Origin: G963667915 sp965197385
Lineage (GTDB): Bacteria; Acidobacteriota; Vicinamibacteria; Vicinamibacterales; UBA823
Direction: 5' to 3'
DNA length: 64,000 nt
NCBI GenBank assembly: GCA_965197385.1
Contig: CBDANA010000008.1
Location: 744,001 to 808,000 of the forward strand
Part shown: one piece after another, positions 24,805 to 33,881 of the stretch
Numbering within the stretch: the first letter of the stretch is position 1
Layout: the number at the start of each line of letters is the position of its first letter
The notes under the pieces: model-generated
What the model was told of the DNA's origin: nothing
The model's input: the letters and a program-made list of their open reading frames with translations, nothing else
Database searches by the model: none
Position numbers and translations under genes: made by a program

Positions 24805-24970
24805 CTAGCAGCCCGTGGTGCAAGTCCCGCGTCGCATCGAGACCGTCGAGGCGCCCGCTTCGCAAGGCGCGAGAAGGGAAAATACCGAGAGTATTTGACC
24901 GACGAGCAACGCCGCGGGGCGGGATGCATCGGCGGTCAAATGCAGCAGGACTCGCACCACGGGCTGCTAA
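24805..24970 (+). mobile_element. CTAG-flanked MITE-like element, copy 2 (short class)
   Basis: A 166 bp copy. The left flank is CTAG (24805-24808); the right flank is CTAA (24967-24970), apparently a mutated CTAG. The inverted ends are CAGCCCGTGGTGCAAGTCCC and the complement of CAGCCCGTGGTGCGAGTCC. The central hairpin AAATAC-CGAGA-GTATTT is kept with compensating changes. It lies between the ECF operon and the response-regulator fragment. Confidence 0.8.
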
Positions 24971-25037
24971 CGCACCGCCACCGGGCGTGCCGAGTGATGA
25001 TAAAGTGTTCCGGACGAGCGGATCGTGAAGATGACTG

Positions 25038-25205
25038 ATGACTGATGACTGTCTCAAGGCGAACATTCCGGTCATCATCATCACGGGCGACTCCTCCAAG
25101 GCGAACGCCATCGCGGCCGCCAACCTGGGCGTGTCGAGCTACCTCACGAAGCCGTTCGAGCTTCGGCACATTCTGACGGCCGCCGCCAAGAGCCTCGACC
25201 AGTAG
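25038..25205 (+). pseudogene. C-terminal half of a response-regulator receiver domain
   Basis: A 55-codon open frame starting MTDDCLKANIPVIIITGDSS. From Leu6 on it matches the second half of a CheY-like receiver: beta-4 (PVIIITGD, with the switch Thr), alpha-4 (AIAAANLGV), beta-5 with the conserved Lys (SYLTKPF) and alpha-5 ending AAAKSLDQ. The first half, including the phospho-accepting Asp, is missing. The five N-terminal residues are encoded by the TGATGACTG repeat at 25031-25050, which replaces the lost part. It is almost certainly a gene remnant, and whether it is translated is unknown. Confidence 0.75.
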
Positions 25206-25207
25206 CC

Positions 25208-25277
25208 GGCTCTGGGCTCTGGGCTCTCGATAGCCCAGAGCGACCCACGAAAGCCGAGAGCCGAAAGCCCAGAGCCC
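25208..25277. terminator. Repeated-word hairpin after the response-regulator remnant
   Basis: An imperfect inverted repeat, GGCTCTGGGCTCTGGGCTCT (from 25208) against the complementary arm at 25256-25277, 20 of 22 pairs matching, with an internal GAGCCCAGAGC-like word. It starts 3 bp after the TAG stop and ends 16 bp before the ABC-F start. A very similar word, GGCTTTCGGCTCTCG, recurs at 27795-27809. Confidence 0.45.
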
Positions 25278-25293
25278 AGTTGGCGGCCTCCAC

Positions 25294-27234
25294 ATGATCC
25301 AACTGTCGGCGGTCACGAAACGATTCGGCGATCGCACCCTGCTGAATGACGTGACGTGGCAACTGGGGCCGGGTGACCGTGTCGGCCTGTGCGGCCCGAA
25401 CGGCGCAGGGAAGACCACGCTGCTCAGGATGATGGTGGGTGAGGAGGAGCCCGACGCCGGCCAGGTCGTCACACCCACCGGCCTGACGATCGGCTATCTG
25501 CCGCAGGATGGGCTCACCCACGCCGGGCGCACCGTCTTCGATGAGGTGAGCCGAGGCCTGCAGCCACTGCTCGATCTGAAAGCCGAGATGCACGCGCTCG
25601 AGCACCAGCTCGGGGACCGGTCCGTGCCGCCCGCCGAGCACGCGCGCCTGCTCGAGCGCTACAGCGAGGCCCAGGACGCCTTCCATCGACACGACGGATA
25701 TACGCTCGAGCCGCAGGTCGCCACGCTCCTCGCCGGCCTGGGATTTGCGGACAGCGACGCCCAGCGACCGGTGGACACGTTCTCCGGCGGCTGGCAGATG
25801 CGCATCGCGCTCGGGACGCTGCTGCTCAAGCGACCCGGCCTCTTGCTGCTAGACGAACCGACGAACCACCTCGATCTCGAGGCGCGTAACTGGCTCGAGG
25901 CTTACCTGGTGAGCTATCCGCATGCCGTGATGCTGGTCTCGCACGATCGGTTCTTTCTCGACTCGGTCGTCACCCGCATCACCGAGGTCGGCCTCAAGAC
26001 CCTGACGGATTATCCGGGCAACTACAGCGCGTACGTGATCGAGCGCGACGCGCGGCTGGTGCGGCTGCGGGAGGCCAAGCGCCGGCAGGACGAGGAGATT
26101 GCCCGCGTCCGGCAGTTCGTCGATCGTTTTCGTTATCAAGCCACCAAGGCCTCGCAGGTGCAGAGCCGCCTGAAGATGCTGGGCACGATTGTCCCGATCG
26201 AGGCACCTCCCGAACGAAAGAAAACGCACTTCAGCTTCCCGGACTGTCAGAAGAGCGGTCGGAACGTCCTCACCCTCCGGGGCGTTAGCAAAGCCTACGG
26301 CACGAACCAGGTCTTCCGTTCGTTCGATCTCACAATCGCGCGGGGCAGCCGGATCGCCCTGATCGGACCGAACGGCGCCGGCAAGTCAACACTCATGCGT
26401 ATGCTGGCCGGTGTCGAACCGCCGGATACCGGCACGCGGGTCGAGGGTCACCAGGTGCACATGCAGTACTTCGCCCAGGACGAGGCGGCGCGTCTCAATC
26501 CGGCGGACACCGTCCACGACACGCTGGCGGCCGGCGCACGGCTCGACGCCATGCCGGCGATCCGCAACCTGCTCGGCGGGTTCCTCTTCTCGGGCGACGA
26601 CGTCTACAAGCGGGTCGGCGTCCTGTCGGGAGGCGAGCGAACGCGGCTGGCCGTGGCGCGGATGCTGCTCAGGGCGGCCAACGTCCTGCTGCTGGATGAG
26701 CCGACGAACCACCTGGACATCGACTCGACCGACGTGCTGCTGGAGGCGCTGGACGCGTTTGGCGGCACGCTGGTCTTCGTCTCGCACGATCGCTATTTCG
26801 TCGACCGCCTGGCTACGCAGGTCATCGACATCGGCCGTGGTGAGGCCATCGTCTACCCTGGAACCTACGAGGAGTTCCGGTGGAGGCGGAATCACGCCGC
26901 GCCGGTGGCCAATCCGGCAGCGTCGTCCGTCCGGCGACAGGCCGGACGGGCGAAACCGGCGGCGTCGCGCAGGCAGGCAGCCGCCGAGGACAAGAAGCGT
27001 CAGCGGCGCCAGGACGCCCGGCGGCGGCGCGTCATGAACCTGGAGGACGTGATCTCGGAGCGCGAAGCCGCGCTGAAAGCGCTCGAGGCGTCGATAAGCG
27101 AGCCCGATTTTTATGGCGATCCGGAATCGGCGAACGCCCTGATCGCACGTCACCAGGCGCTGATGTGGGAGATCGGCGATCTGATGCACCAGTGGGAGGA
27201 ACTGGAGACCCTCCCTGAGGACGAAACCGGATAG
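25294..27234 (+). CDS. ABC-F family ATP-binding protein
   Basis: A 646-residue soluble protein with two ABC ATPase domains and no membrane segment, typical of ABC-F factors that act on the ribosome (EttA/Uup type). Domain 1 has Walker A GPNGAGKTT, signature FSGGWQMR and Walker B LLLLDEPTNHLD. A linker helix (about residues 255-300, RQFVDRFRYQATKASQVQSR) follows. Domain 2 has GPNGAGKST, LSGGERTR and VLLLDEPTNHLD. A basic C-terminal extension with a coiled coil (about 560-640) resembles Uup. The start is the ATG at 25294 behind a hairpin. It is isolated between two regulatory-gene remnants on the same strand. Confidence 0.92.
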   Translation: MIQLSAVTKRFGDRTLLNDVTWQLGPGDRVGLCGPNGAGKTTLLRMMVGEEEPDAGQVVTPTGLTIGYLPQDGLTHAGRTVFDEVSRGLQPLLDLKAEMHALEHQLGDRSVPPAEHARLLERYSEAQDAFHRHDGYTLEPQVATLLAGLGFADSDAQRPVDTFSGGWQMRIALGTLLLKRPGLLLLDEPTNHLDLEARNWLEAYLVSYPHAVMLVSHDRFFLDSVVTRITEVGLKTLTDYPGNYSAYVIERDARLVRLREAKRRQDEEIARVRQFVDRFRYQATKASQVQSRLKMLGTIVPIEAPPERKKTHFSFPDCQKSGRNVLTLRGVSKAYGTNQVFRSFDLTIARGSRIALIGPNGAGKSTLMRMLAGVEPPDTGTRVEGHQVHMQYFAQDEAARLNPADTVHDTLAAGARLDAMPAIRNLLGGFLFSGDDVYKRVGVLSGGERTRLAVARMLLRAANVLLLDEPTNHLDIDSTDVLLEALDAFGGTLVFVSHDRYFVDRLATQVIDIGRGEAIVYPGTYEEFRWRRNHAAPVANPAASSVRRQAGRAKPAASRRQAAAEDKKRQRRQDARRRRVMNLEDVISEREAALKALEASISEPDFYGDPESANALIARHQALMWEIGDLMHQWEELETLPEDETG

Positions 27235-27285
27235 AGCCGGCCCGAAGAACTCCTTAAATCACGATATTGTAATATTTGTACATTA

Positions 27286-27780
27286 TTGTCGCCGTTGCGC
27301 GAGCGGAAGGACGACATCTCGGAGCTGGCGCAGTTCTTCATCCAGCGATCCGCCGCCGAACTGAAGAAGAAGATCGACGGCCTCGAGCCTGCGGCCGAGC
27401 GGCTGCTGGAACGCTACACGTGGCCCGGCAACATTCGTGAGCTGGAAAACACGATCGAACGGGCCGTCCTCCTGACCGACGGACCGTACCTGCAGGTCGA
27501 CGACCTTCGGCTCGGCGAGCTTTCGGTCGGTGGCAATCCGCGGAACGCGGTGCCGGCGGTCACGATCCCACCGACCGGCATCTCGCTGGGCGAGATCGAG
27601 CGGCAGGCCCTCGTCGAAGCACTGCGAATGTCGAATTGGGTGCAAAAGGACGCCGCGGAGCTGCTCTGCATCAGCCCGCGCGTGATGAACTACAAGATCA
27701 AGACGCTCGGGATCGAGCTGCCCCGCACCCGCCGCTCGGCCGGCGTCACGGCTTCCGCTGCCGAAGCCGTGGCCGGGTAA
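27286..27780 (+). pseudogene. N-truncated sigma-54-dependent activator (AAA+ end and Fis-type HTH)
   Basis: The frame begins abruptly with PLRERKDDI, which in NtrC-type regulators lies late in the AAA+ domain. It continues through YTWPGNIRELENTIERAVLL and a C-terminal Fis-like helix-turn-helix (VQKDAAELLCISPRVMNYKI). The receiver or other sensor domain, Walker A, GAFTGA and Walker B are all absent. The frame stays open upstream to the ABC-F stop codon, but that stretch (27241-27288) is AT-rich and unrelated. It is interpreted as a gene fragment whose 5' two-thirds were lost; the DNA-binding part could still be made from the TTG at 27286. Confidence 0.8.
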
Positions 27781-27791
27781 GCTGGAAGGCA

Positions 27792-27836
27792 TTCGGCTTT
27801 CGGCTCTCGCACGGTCCAGCCCAGAGCCAAGAGCCG
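27792..27836. terminator. Repeated-word hairpin between convergent genes
   Basis: TTCGGCTTTCGGCTCTCG (27792-27809) faces CCCAGAGCCAAGAGCCG (27820-27836) as an imperfect inverted repeat, between the sigma-54 activator remnant and the xerC stop. It shares GGCTTTCGGCTCTCG with the hairpin arm at 25255-25275. Confidence 0.4.
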
Positions 27837-27840
27837 GTCG

Positions 27841-28785
27841 TCACGCCCGCGGATGGGTCTTCTTGTAGATCGCGAGAAGTTGCGCCGCGTTGACGTGAGT
27901 GTAGCGCTGCGTCGTGCTCAGGCGGGCGTGCCCGAGCAGTTCCTGAATCGAGCGCAGGTCGGCACCCCGCTCCAGCAGGTGTGTGGCGAACGAGTGGCGC
28001 AGGGCGTGCGGGCTGATCCCGAGCCGCACAGAGCAGGCCGAAACATATCGCCGGACCAAGCGATCAACGCTGCGCGTCGACAGCCGCCCGCCACGGTAGT
28101 TGAGAAACAGCGGATTGGCTCGGGTCCGCGCACGCCGCGACGGCCGCGCCGGCGGCGGGCTCGATCGCACGTTCGCCTGCAGCGCGTCACGGTCGCGCAG
28201 ATAGCTCCGGATCGCCTTGGCCGCGCTCCGGTTGAACGGTACGATCCGTTGCCGCCCACCTTTGCCGTGCACGCGGACCAGCCGACCGTTGAGATCGGCA
28301 TCTTCGACATCCAGCGCGACCAGCTCACTCAGTCGTAACCCGGACGCGTAGAACAGCTCCAGAATGGCTCGGTCGCGGCGGCCAAGCGGAGTGGCGATAT
28401 CGGGCGTGGCCAAAAGCTGCTCCATCTCGTTCACCTCGAGATAGGCCGGAATCTTCTGCTCGAGCTTCGGCGTGCCGACCAGCGCGCCCGGATCCCCGTC
28501 GATCTGCCGCTCGCGCCGCAGGTAGCGTCCAAACGATCGAATGGCGGCGAGTTTGCGCGCCGCTGACGCGCGCGAACTACCTCGCTTGTACAGCTCGGCC
28601 AGAAAGCCACGCACCGCGAGCTGGTCGAAATCGGCCGGTCTCACACGCGACGGCGCACATCCGAGTGCCTTCGCCATGGAGCTGATGAACTGAGTCAGAT
28701 CGCTTTCGTAGGCGCGCGCCGTGTGCGCCGACACGTTGCGATTGAACCGCAGATACTCAAGAAAAGCTTGCCGCTGGTCGAGCAT
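27841..28785 (-). CDS. xerC: Tyrosine recombinase XerC-like
   Basis: Site-specific recombinase that, with a partner, resolves chromosome dimers at dif. The 314-residue protein has the N-terminal SAM-like core-binding domain (FLEYLRFNRNVSAHTARAYE) and a catalytic domain with the full set of residues: Arg151 (GLRLSEL), Lys175 (GKGG), His260 and Arg263 (HALRHSF), His286 (LLGHARL) and nucleophile Tyr295. A basic insert of about 20 residues (around 205-224) sits between the Lys and the second motif. The ATG at 28785 overlaps the 3' end of trmFO by 29 bp; xerC following trmFO is a common gene order. No integrase-type cargo is nearby, so a housekeeping role is likely. Confidence 0.88.
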   Translation of the reverse strand: MLDQRQAFLEYLRFNRNVSAHTARAYESDLTQFISSMAKALGCAPSRVRPADFDQLAVRGFLAELYKRGSSRASAARKLAAIRSFGRYLRRERQIDGDPGALVGTPKLEQKIPAYLEVNEMEQLLATPDIATPLGRRDRAILELFYASGLRLSELVALDVEDADLNGRLVRVHGKGGRQRIVPFNRSAAKAIRSYLRDRDALQANVRSSPPPARPSRRARTRANPLFLNYRGGRLSTRSVDRLVRRYVSACSVRLGISPHALRHSFATHLLERGADLRSIQELLGHARLSTTQRYTHVNAAQLLAIYKKTHPRA

Positions 28786-30145
28786 CGTGTGTGAGTCCGG
28801 CTTCCACGCGCCAGGTCGCAAGATCGTGGAGCGCCTGTTCCGCCGTCGCGAGCCGCCGTGCCGCGCGGCGCCGTGGCGCCTTGGGCGGCGGCGGGAGGAG
28901 TCCAAACGCGATATTCGTCGGCTGATAGTTCTGCGGGTCGGCGTGGGACACGTAGTGTGCCAGGGCCCCGAGCGCCGTAGTCCGGGGTGCCACGAGCGGC
29001 CGGCGGCCCTGAACGACAGCGGCCGCGTTCAGGCCGGCCATCAACCCGGAGGCCGCGCTCTCGACATAGCCTTCCACGCCGGATAGCTGCCCCGCAAAAA
29101 ACAGATCGTCGCGACCGCGCGTCTGCCAGGTTTCGCGCAGCACCGTCGGAGCATTGATGTAGGTGTTACGGTGGATCATGCCGAAGCGAACGAACTCCGC
29201 GTCGGCCAGCCCCGGAATCAGGCGCAGCACGCGGTCCTGCTCGCCCCACTTCAACTGCGTCTGAAAGCCGACGAGGCTGAAATGGTCGCCTGCCAGGTTG
29301 TCCTGGCGCAACTGCACGACCGCGTAGGGCCGCCGTCCGGTTCGCGGATCGGTCAGCCCCACCGGCTTCATCGGCCCGAATCGGAGCGTGTCACGCCCGC
29401 GGCTGGCCATGACCTCGATCGGCAGACATCCCTCGAAGAACTTCGTTCGATCGAAGTCGTGCACCATGGCCGATTCGGCCTGGGTCAAGGCGTCGTAAAA
29501 CCTCGCGTACTCCTCGACGGTCATGGGGCAATTCAGGTAATCCCCACCGTCTTGTGCCGCCTGCTCCGTGTCCGGGGGCGGCTTGGCGCCGCGGGCCCAG
29601 CGGGACGCGCGAAACACGACGTCTCGATCAATCGTCTCCGCCAGCACGATCGGGCTGATCGCGTCGTAGAAGTAGAGATGATCCCTGCCGACGAACGACG
29701 CGAGGTCGCGTGACAAGGCCTCGGAGGTCAGGGGCCCGGTCGCCACGATGACCGGCTCCGCCGGCGTCCGGGGCGCGGGCAGTGCCTCGAGCTCGGCTCG
29801 TCGGACCGTGATCCGAGGATGCGCGTCGATGGCGGCAGTCACATCGGCTGAGAACCGTTCGCGATCAACGGCCAGCGCGGTGCCGGCCGGCACGCGGTTG
29901 CGATCGGCCGCCTGCATGACGAGCGATCCCATGCGGCGCATCTCTTCCTTGAGCAACCCAACGGCGTGTTCCAGTTTGCCACCCCTGAAAGAATTGCTGC
30001 AGACCAGCTCTGCGAGGCGATCGGTCTGATGCACGGGGGTAGGGCGCCCGGGCCGCATCTCGTACAGCGTGACCGGCTCGTCGAGCGAGGCCGCTTGCCA
30101 TGCCGCCTCACTGCCGGCCAGGCCGCCGCCGATGATGTGGATCAT
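28757..30145 (-). CDS. trmFO: Methylenetetrahydrofolate-tRNA-(uracil-54-C5)-methyltransferase TrmFO
   Basis: FAD/folate-dependent enzyme that makes ribothymidine at tRNA position 54. The 462-residue protein has the FAD-binding start IHIIGGGLAGSEAAW, the family-specific VCSNSFRGGKLEHAVGLLKE with its catalytic Cys region, and the later FAD site near FFAGQLSGVEGYVESAASG. The C-terminus overlaps the xerC start. Its start codon is 12 bp from the left border of repeat copy 3, which therefore occupies the promoter side of this gene. Confidence 0.95.
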   Translation of the reverse strand: MIHIIGGGLAGSEAAWQAASLDEPVTLYEMRPGRPTPVHQTDRLAELVCSNSFRGGKLEHAVGLLKEEMRRMGSLVMQAADRNRVPAGTALAVDRERFSADVTAAIDAHPRITVRRAELEALPAPRTPAEPVIVATGPLTSEALSRDLASFVGRDHLYFYDAISPIVLAETIDRDVVFRASRWARGAKPPPDTEQAAQDGGDYLNCPMTVEEYARFYDALTQAESAMVHDFDRTKFFEGCLPIEVMASRGRDTLRFGPMKPVGLTDPRTGRRPYAVVQLRQDNLAGDHFSLVGFQTQLKWGEQDRVLRLIPGLADAEFVRFGMIHRNTYINAPTVLRETWQTRGRDDLFFAGQLSGVEGYVESAASGLMAGLNAAAVVQGRRPLVAPRTTALGALAHYVSHADPQNYQPTNIAFGLLPPPPKAPRRRAARRLATAEQALHDLATWRVEAGLTHDARPAASFS

Positions 30146-30157
30146 GACCGGTGCCCG

Positions 30158-30323
30158 CTAGCAGCCCGTGGTGGAAGTCCCGCGTTGCACCGAGGACATC
30201 GAGGCGCCCGTCCCGCAAGACGCGAGGAGCGAGAATACCGGGAGTATTTGAACGACGAGCAACGCCGCGGGGCGGGATGCATCGGCGGTCGAATGCAGTG
30301 GGACTCTCACCACGGGCTGCTAG
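30158..30323 (+). mobile_element. CTAG-flanked MITE-like element, copy 3 (short class)
   Basis: A 166 bp copy with intact CTAG on both sides (30158-30161 and 30320-30323) and inverted ends CAGCCCGTGGTGGAAGTCCC and the complement of CAGCCCGTGGTGAGAGTCCC. The central hairpin is GAATAC-CGGGA-GTATTT. It lies between topA and trmFO, so a transcript from topA into trmFO would pass through it. Confidence 0.85.
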
Positions 30324-30347
30324 GCCGTTCAGCGTCGCCGAGGGCGA

Positions 30348-32759
30348 TCAGACGGCCGCGAGCTCTTCAGCGCGGACATAGTCGCAGTCTTCGTTGTGGC
30401 ACAGCACCTGACGGCCGTGGCGCTTGGTGATCTTCTCGACGAGGAACGGCGCCTTGCAGAGTGGGCACAGTTCGGCCAGTGGCTTGTTCCACAACGTGAA
30501 GTCGCAGTCAGGGTAATTGCTGCACCCGTAGAACGCACGGCCGCGCCGGGACTTCCGTTCGACGATGTCGCCGCCGTCCTTCGGGCAGGCCACGCCCGTG
30601 CTCTTCAGCTTGACGTATTTGCACTTCGGATAACTGCTACACGCCGTGAACTCGCCGAAGCGGCCGTGCTTAATCACGAGGTTGGACTCGCACCGCGGAC
30701 ACTTCTCGTCCAGCATCTGGTCGGGCTTCGCCGCTTCGAGGCCCTGCTTGGTCGAGATGAGCTTGCGGGTCGTCTTACAATCGGGATAGCCTGAACAGGC
30801 CAGGAACTGTCCGAAGCGCCCCCGCTTGACGGCCATCGGCTTGCCGCAATTCTCGCACGTTTCGGCCGCGTCGTCCTGGCCGTTATCTACGCTCTCGAGC
30901 TCCCGGGTATTCTTACACTCAGGATAGCGGCTACACGCGAGGAACAGTCCGAAGCGGCCGACCTTGATGACCATCTTCGAGTCGCACTTGTCGCACACTT
31001 CGTCGCTGGGCAACCCCTCAGCCTTGATGTTCGGCATCGATTCGAGCGCCTGGGTCAAATCGGCGCTGAACTTGGTGTAGAAACTCTCAATCGTCTCGCG
31101 ATAGTCGGCCTCCCCGCTTTCGATCTTGTCAAGGCGCTCTTCGAAGTCCTTCGTGTACTCGACGTCGAGAATGTCGTCGAAGCTCTTCGTCAGCAAGTCG
31201 GTCACCAGGGTCCCGAGGCGCGTCGGCTTGAACCGGCCTTCGAGCTTCTCGGCGTATTCGCGCGTCTGCAGCACACCGATGATTGCCGCGTAGGTGCTGG
31301 GCCGGCCGATGCCGTTTTCCTCGAGCTCCTTGACGAGCGTCGCCTCGCTGAACCGGGGCGGCGGCTGCGTAAATTTCTGCTCCGGCCGAATCTCATGGAG
31401 CGTTAACCGGTCGCCCCGTTGCATCGCCGGCAGGACGCCCGACACGGCCTCGACGTCGCTGTTCACGTCCGCGGCCGGTCCTACCGTCTCGCCAGCCTTG
31501 TCGTCGCTCAAGCCGTGCGCGGCTATCCATCCCTTGAACTTCAGCACCGAACCCTTGACGCGGAACGTGTACGCGCCCGCGGCGACGTCCACGGTGGTGT
31601 CGTCGAAGCGCGCCGGCGGCATCTGCGACGCGACGAACCGATTCCAAATCAGGCGGTAGACCGAATACTGCTCGCGCGTCAAGTGTGGTTTGGCCGTCTC
31701 GGGATCGTATTGCATCGACGTGGGCCGGATCGCTTCGTGCGCGTCTTGGGCGCCGGCCTTGGTCCGGAACCGGTTCGGCTTGCTCGGCACGAACTCCTCA
31801 CCAAACGCCTGTCCGATGTACGCGCGAACGCCGGCAATGGCCTGCTCCGAGACCCGGGTCGAATCAGTCCGCATGTACGTGATGAGGCCGACGAATCCCT
31901 CACCGGGCAGCTCGATCCCCTCGTAGAGCTGCTGGGCGATCATCATCGTCCGCTTCACCGGCATCTTCGACGCCTGCTGAAGCTTGCTCGTGATGAACGG
32001 CGGCGCGGCCTGCCTCTGTCGTTCCTTGGTCGCGACGGCGCTCACGACGAACCGCTCGTCGGCCAGCGCGTCGAGGGCGGCTTTGGATTCGGTCTCGTTG
32101 CCGACCTTCAAGGTCTCGCCGTCTCGCTTGACCAGCTTCGCTTCGAACTCCGGCGGCTGGTCCGCCGACAGCCGGGCGAAGATATGCCAGTATTCCTGCG
32201 GCGTGAATCGCTCGATCTCCTGCTCTCGCTCGCAGACCAAGCGCAGCGCCACGGACTGCACGCGCCCAGCGCTCAGGCCACGTCGCACCTTGTCCCACAG
32301 CAACGGACTGAGCTTGTAGCCGACCAAGCGATCGAGCACGCGGCGCGCCTGCTGCGCATCGACCATGCGCTGGTTGATGTTGCCCGGGTGCGCGACCGCC
32401 TCCAGCACGGCTTGCTTGGTGATCTCGTTGAAGATCAGCCGATGAATCTTGCGCATCTGGCCGCCGAGCTCGGCGGCCAGATGCCAGCCGATTGCCTCAC
32501 CCTCGCGGTCCGGGTCGGTCGCGACGTAAATGTCGCTGACGCCCTTGGCCGCCGCGCGCAGCTCCTTGATGACCTTCTTGCGCGCTGGAATCGGTTCGTA
32601 GGCCGGCTCAAACCCTTCGTCGATGTCGACACCCAGCTTGCTCTTCGGCAGGTCGCGGATGTGGCCCATCGAGGCCACGACCTTGTAGTCCTTGCCGAGA
32701 TACTTGTTGATGGTCTTCGCCTTCGCCGGCGATTCGACCACGACGAGCGACTTGGGCAT
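30348..32759 (-). CDS. topA: DNA topoisomerase I (type IA)
   Basis: Relaxes negative supercoils by transient single-strand cleavage. The 803-residue protein starts with the Toprim motif MPKSLVVVESPAKAKTI, has DPDREGEAIGWH for metal binding and the nucleophilic Tyr in LITYMRTDSTRVS. The C-terminal 230 residues hold a series of zinc ribbons (CDKCDSK, CENCGK, CPRCES, CPKDGG, CPLCKAP with their partner Cys pairs), so it is a long, multi-finger form. The ending YVRAEELAAV is basic/acidic and short. An end fragment of the CTAG repeat lies just upstream, and repeat copy 3 just downstream. Confidence 0.96.
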   Translation of the reverse strand: MPKSLVVVESPAKAKTINKYLGKDYKVVASMGHIRDLPKSKLGVDIDEGFEPAYEPIPARKKVIKELRAAAKGVSDIYVATDPDREGEAIGWHLAAELGGQMRKIHRLIFNEITKQAVLEAVAHPGNINQRMVDAQQARRVLDRLVGYKLSPLLWDKVRRGLSAGRVQSVALRLVCEREQEIERFTPQEYWHIFARLSADQPPEFEAKLVKRDGETLKVGNETESKAALDALADERFVVSAVATKERQRQAAPPFITSKLQQASKMPVKRTMMIAQQLYEGIELPGEGFVGLITYMRTDSTRVSEQAIAGVRAYIGQAFGEEFVPSKPNRFRTKAGAQDAHEAIRPTSMQYDPETAKPHLTREQYSVYRLIWNRFVASQMPPARFDDTTVDVAAGAYTFRVKGSVLKFKGWIAAHGLSDDKAGETVGPAADVNSDVEAVSGVLPAMQRGDRLTLHEIRPEQKFTQPPPRFSEATLVKELEENGIGRPSTYAAIIGVLQTREYAEKLEGRFKPTRLGTLVTDLLTKSFDDILDVEYTKDFEERLDKIESGEADYRETIESFYTKFSADLTQALESMPNIKAEGLPSDEVCDKCDSKMVIKVGRFGLFLACSRYPECKNTRELESVDNGQDDAAETCENCGKPMAVKRGRFGQFLACSGYPDCKTTRKLISTKQGLEAAKPDQMLDEKCPRCESNLVIKHGRFGEFTACSSYPKCKYVKLKSTGVACPKDGGDIVERKSRRGRAFYGCSNYPDCDFTLWNKPLAELCPLCKAPFLVEKITKRHGRQVLCHNEDCDYVRAEELAAV

Positions 32760-32782
32760 GACGAAGTTCCTACCTCACCGCA

Positions 32783-32797
32783 ACCACGGGCTACTAA
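32783..32797. repeat. Solo end fragment of the CTAG repeat element (copy 4)
   Basis: ACCACGGGCTACTAA matches the terminal part of the element with one change (GCTGCTAG in the consensus). No opposite end is found, so this is a remnant. It lies in the 44 bp between topA and the dprA remnant. Orientation cannot be assigned. Confidence 0.55.
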
Positions 32798-32803
32798 TCC
32801 ACG

Positions 32804-33881
32804 TTACCACTTTCCGGCGACACGAACGAACCGACCTCCCTCGACGCGGCGAACGACGCCCTGTAACTCAAGATCGAGCAACCGGGTCAGCAACGTCGCG
32901 CTGTTGAGCCCGGATCGCTCGGTCAGGTCGTCCAGGTCGCACGCGTCACCAACGGTCAGGCACGCCAGAAGCGGGTCCTGCGAGACCGCGGACTCCCCGG
33001 CGCTTTCAGGTCCGCGCTGGACCAACCCACCGATCTCCTCCAAGATATCGTCCGCATGCTCCACGACCTTTGCCCCATCCTTTCAATAAGGCGTGGAATC
33101 CGAGATTTCTGGCTCCAAACACGCTGCCCAGCACCGCCATGACCTCGCACCCTTGGTCCAGCGCGCAACGGGCAGTGATCAGCGACCCGCTGCGGGCCGA
33201 CGCCTCGACCACGACCACCGCCTGCACCAACCCGCTGATGATCCGGTTGCGCTGCGGAAAGTGCCACGGGCGAGGCCCGGTCCCGGGCGGAAACTCCGAC
33301 ACCAGCGCGCCGTCTTGTATGACGGCCTCGGCCTGCGCAGCGTGCTCGGGCGGATAGACGATCTCGACACTCGAACCCAGGACGGCCACGGTCCGGTCGG
33401 TGGTCAGCGCCCCGCGGTGCGCCGCCGAGTCAACGCCACGCGCCAGGCCACTCACCACTGTGACGCCGCGACCCGCCAACTCGGATCCCAGCCAGGCCGC
33501 CACCTCCCGGGCGTAGGGCGACGCGGCCCGCGACCCGACGACGGCGACCGACAACGCTTCGAGGGCCCCGGGACGTCCCCGTAACCAGAGCACCGGCGGC
33601 GGGTCCGGAATGGCCGCGAGGCGGGCGGGAAACCTCGGGTCGGTCCAGTCGATCACCTAGATTCTCAACCCGGCCGCCTGGGCCATCGCCCGGTCCGCGC
33701 ATCGACGTGCCACCGCGATGGCCGACGCGGGTGCCGCAAGCCCAAGGCGATCGAGAAGGCATTCGAGCGATCGGTACGGCGCGGTCTTTCCACCGCCAGC
33801 CGCCAGTCGCCGAGCCTCTTGCAGCAACCTGCCTGGAAATTCTTTCAGCGCAGCCAGCGCGACGGCGTCTCTCAATTCCAT
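32804..33881 (-). pseudogene. dprA: Disrupted DNA-processing protein DprA
   Basis: DprA loads RecA on incoming DNA during natural transformation. The 5' part (ATG at 33881 behind a GGGAGG Shine-Dalgarno) encodes the N-terminal helical domain. It stops at an in-frame TAG (33659-33657), after which the same frame continues with GTGATCGACTGG into the Rossmann fold (VVGSRAASPYA, VSGLARGVDSAAH, FPQRNRIISGL, SGSLITARCALDQG). Near 33079 one extra base shifts the frame; the winged-helix end (ADDILEEIGGL to RFVRVAGKW) is in another frame. The usual QGREVfAVPG region reads QGCEVMAVLG, and the nearby RG is LG. An amber stop, a frameshift and substituted conserved residues together indicate decay. Confidence 0.8.

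Noticed and set aside
27841..28785. Integrase of a genomic island
   Set aside because: Gene order beside trmFO and the full XerC-type length indicate a housekeeping recombinase; no attachment repeats or cargo are seen.
33657..33659. Programmed read-through (pyrrolysine-like) of the TAG in dprA
   Set aside because: Only one such codon is seen, TAG is a normal stop elsewhere (hslV, mutS2, murC), and the gene also has a frameshift and altered motifs.
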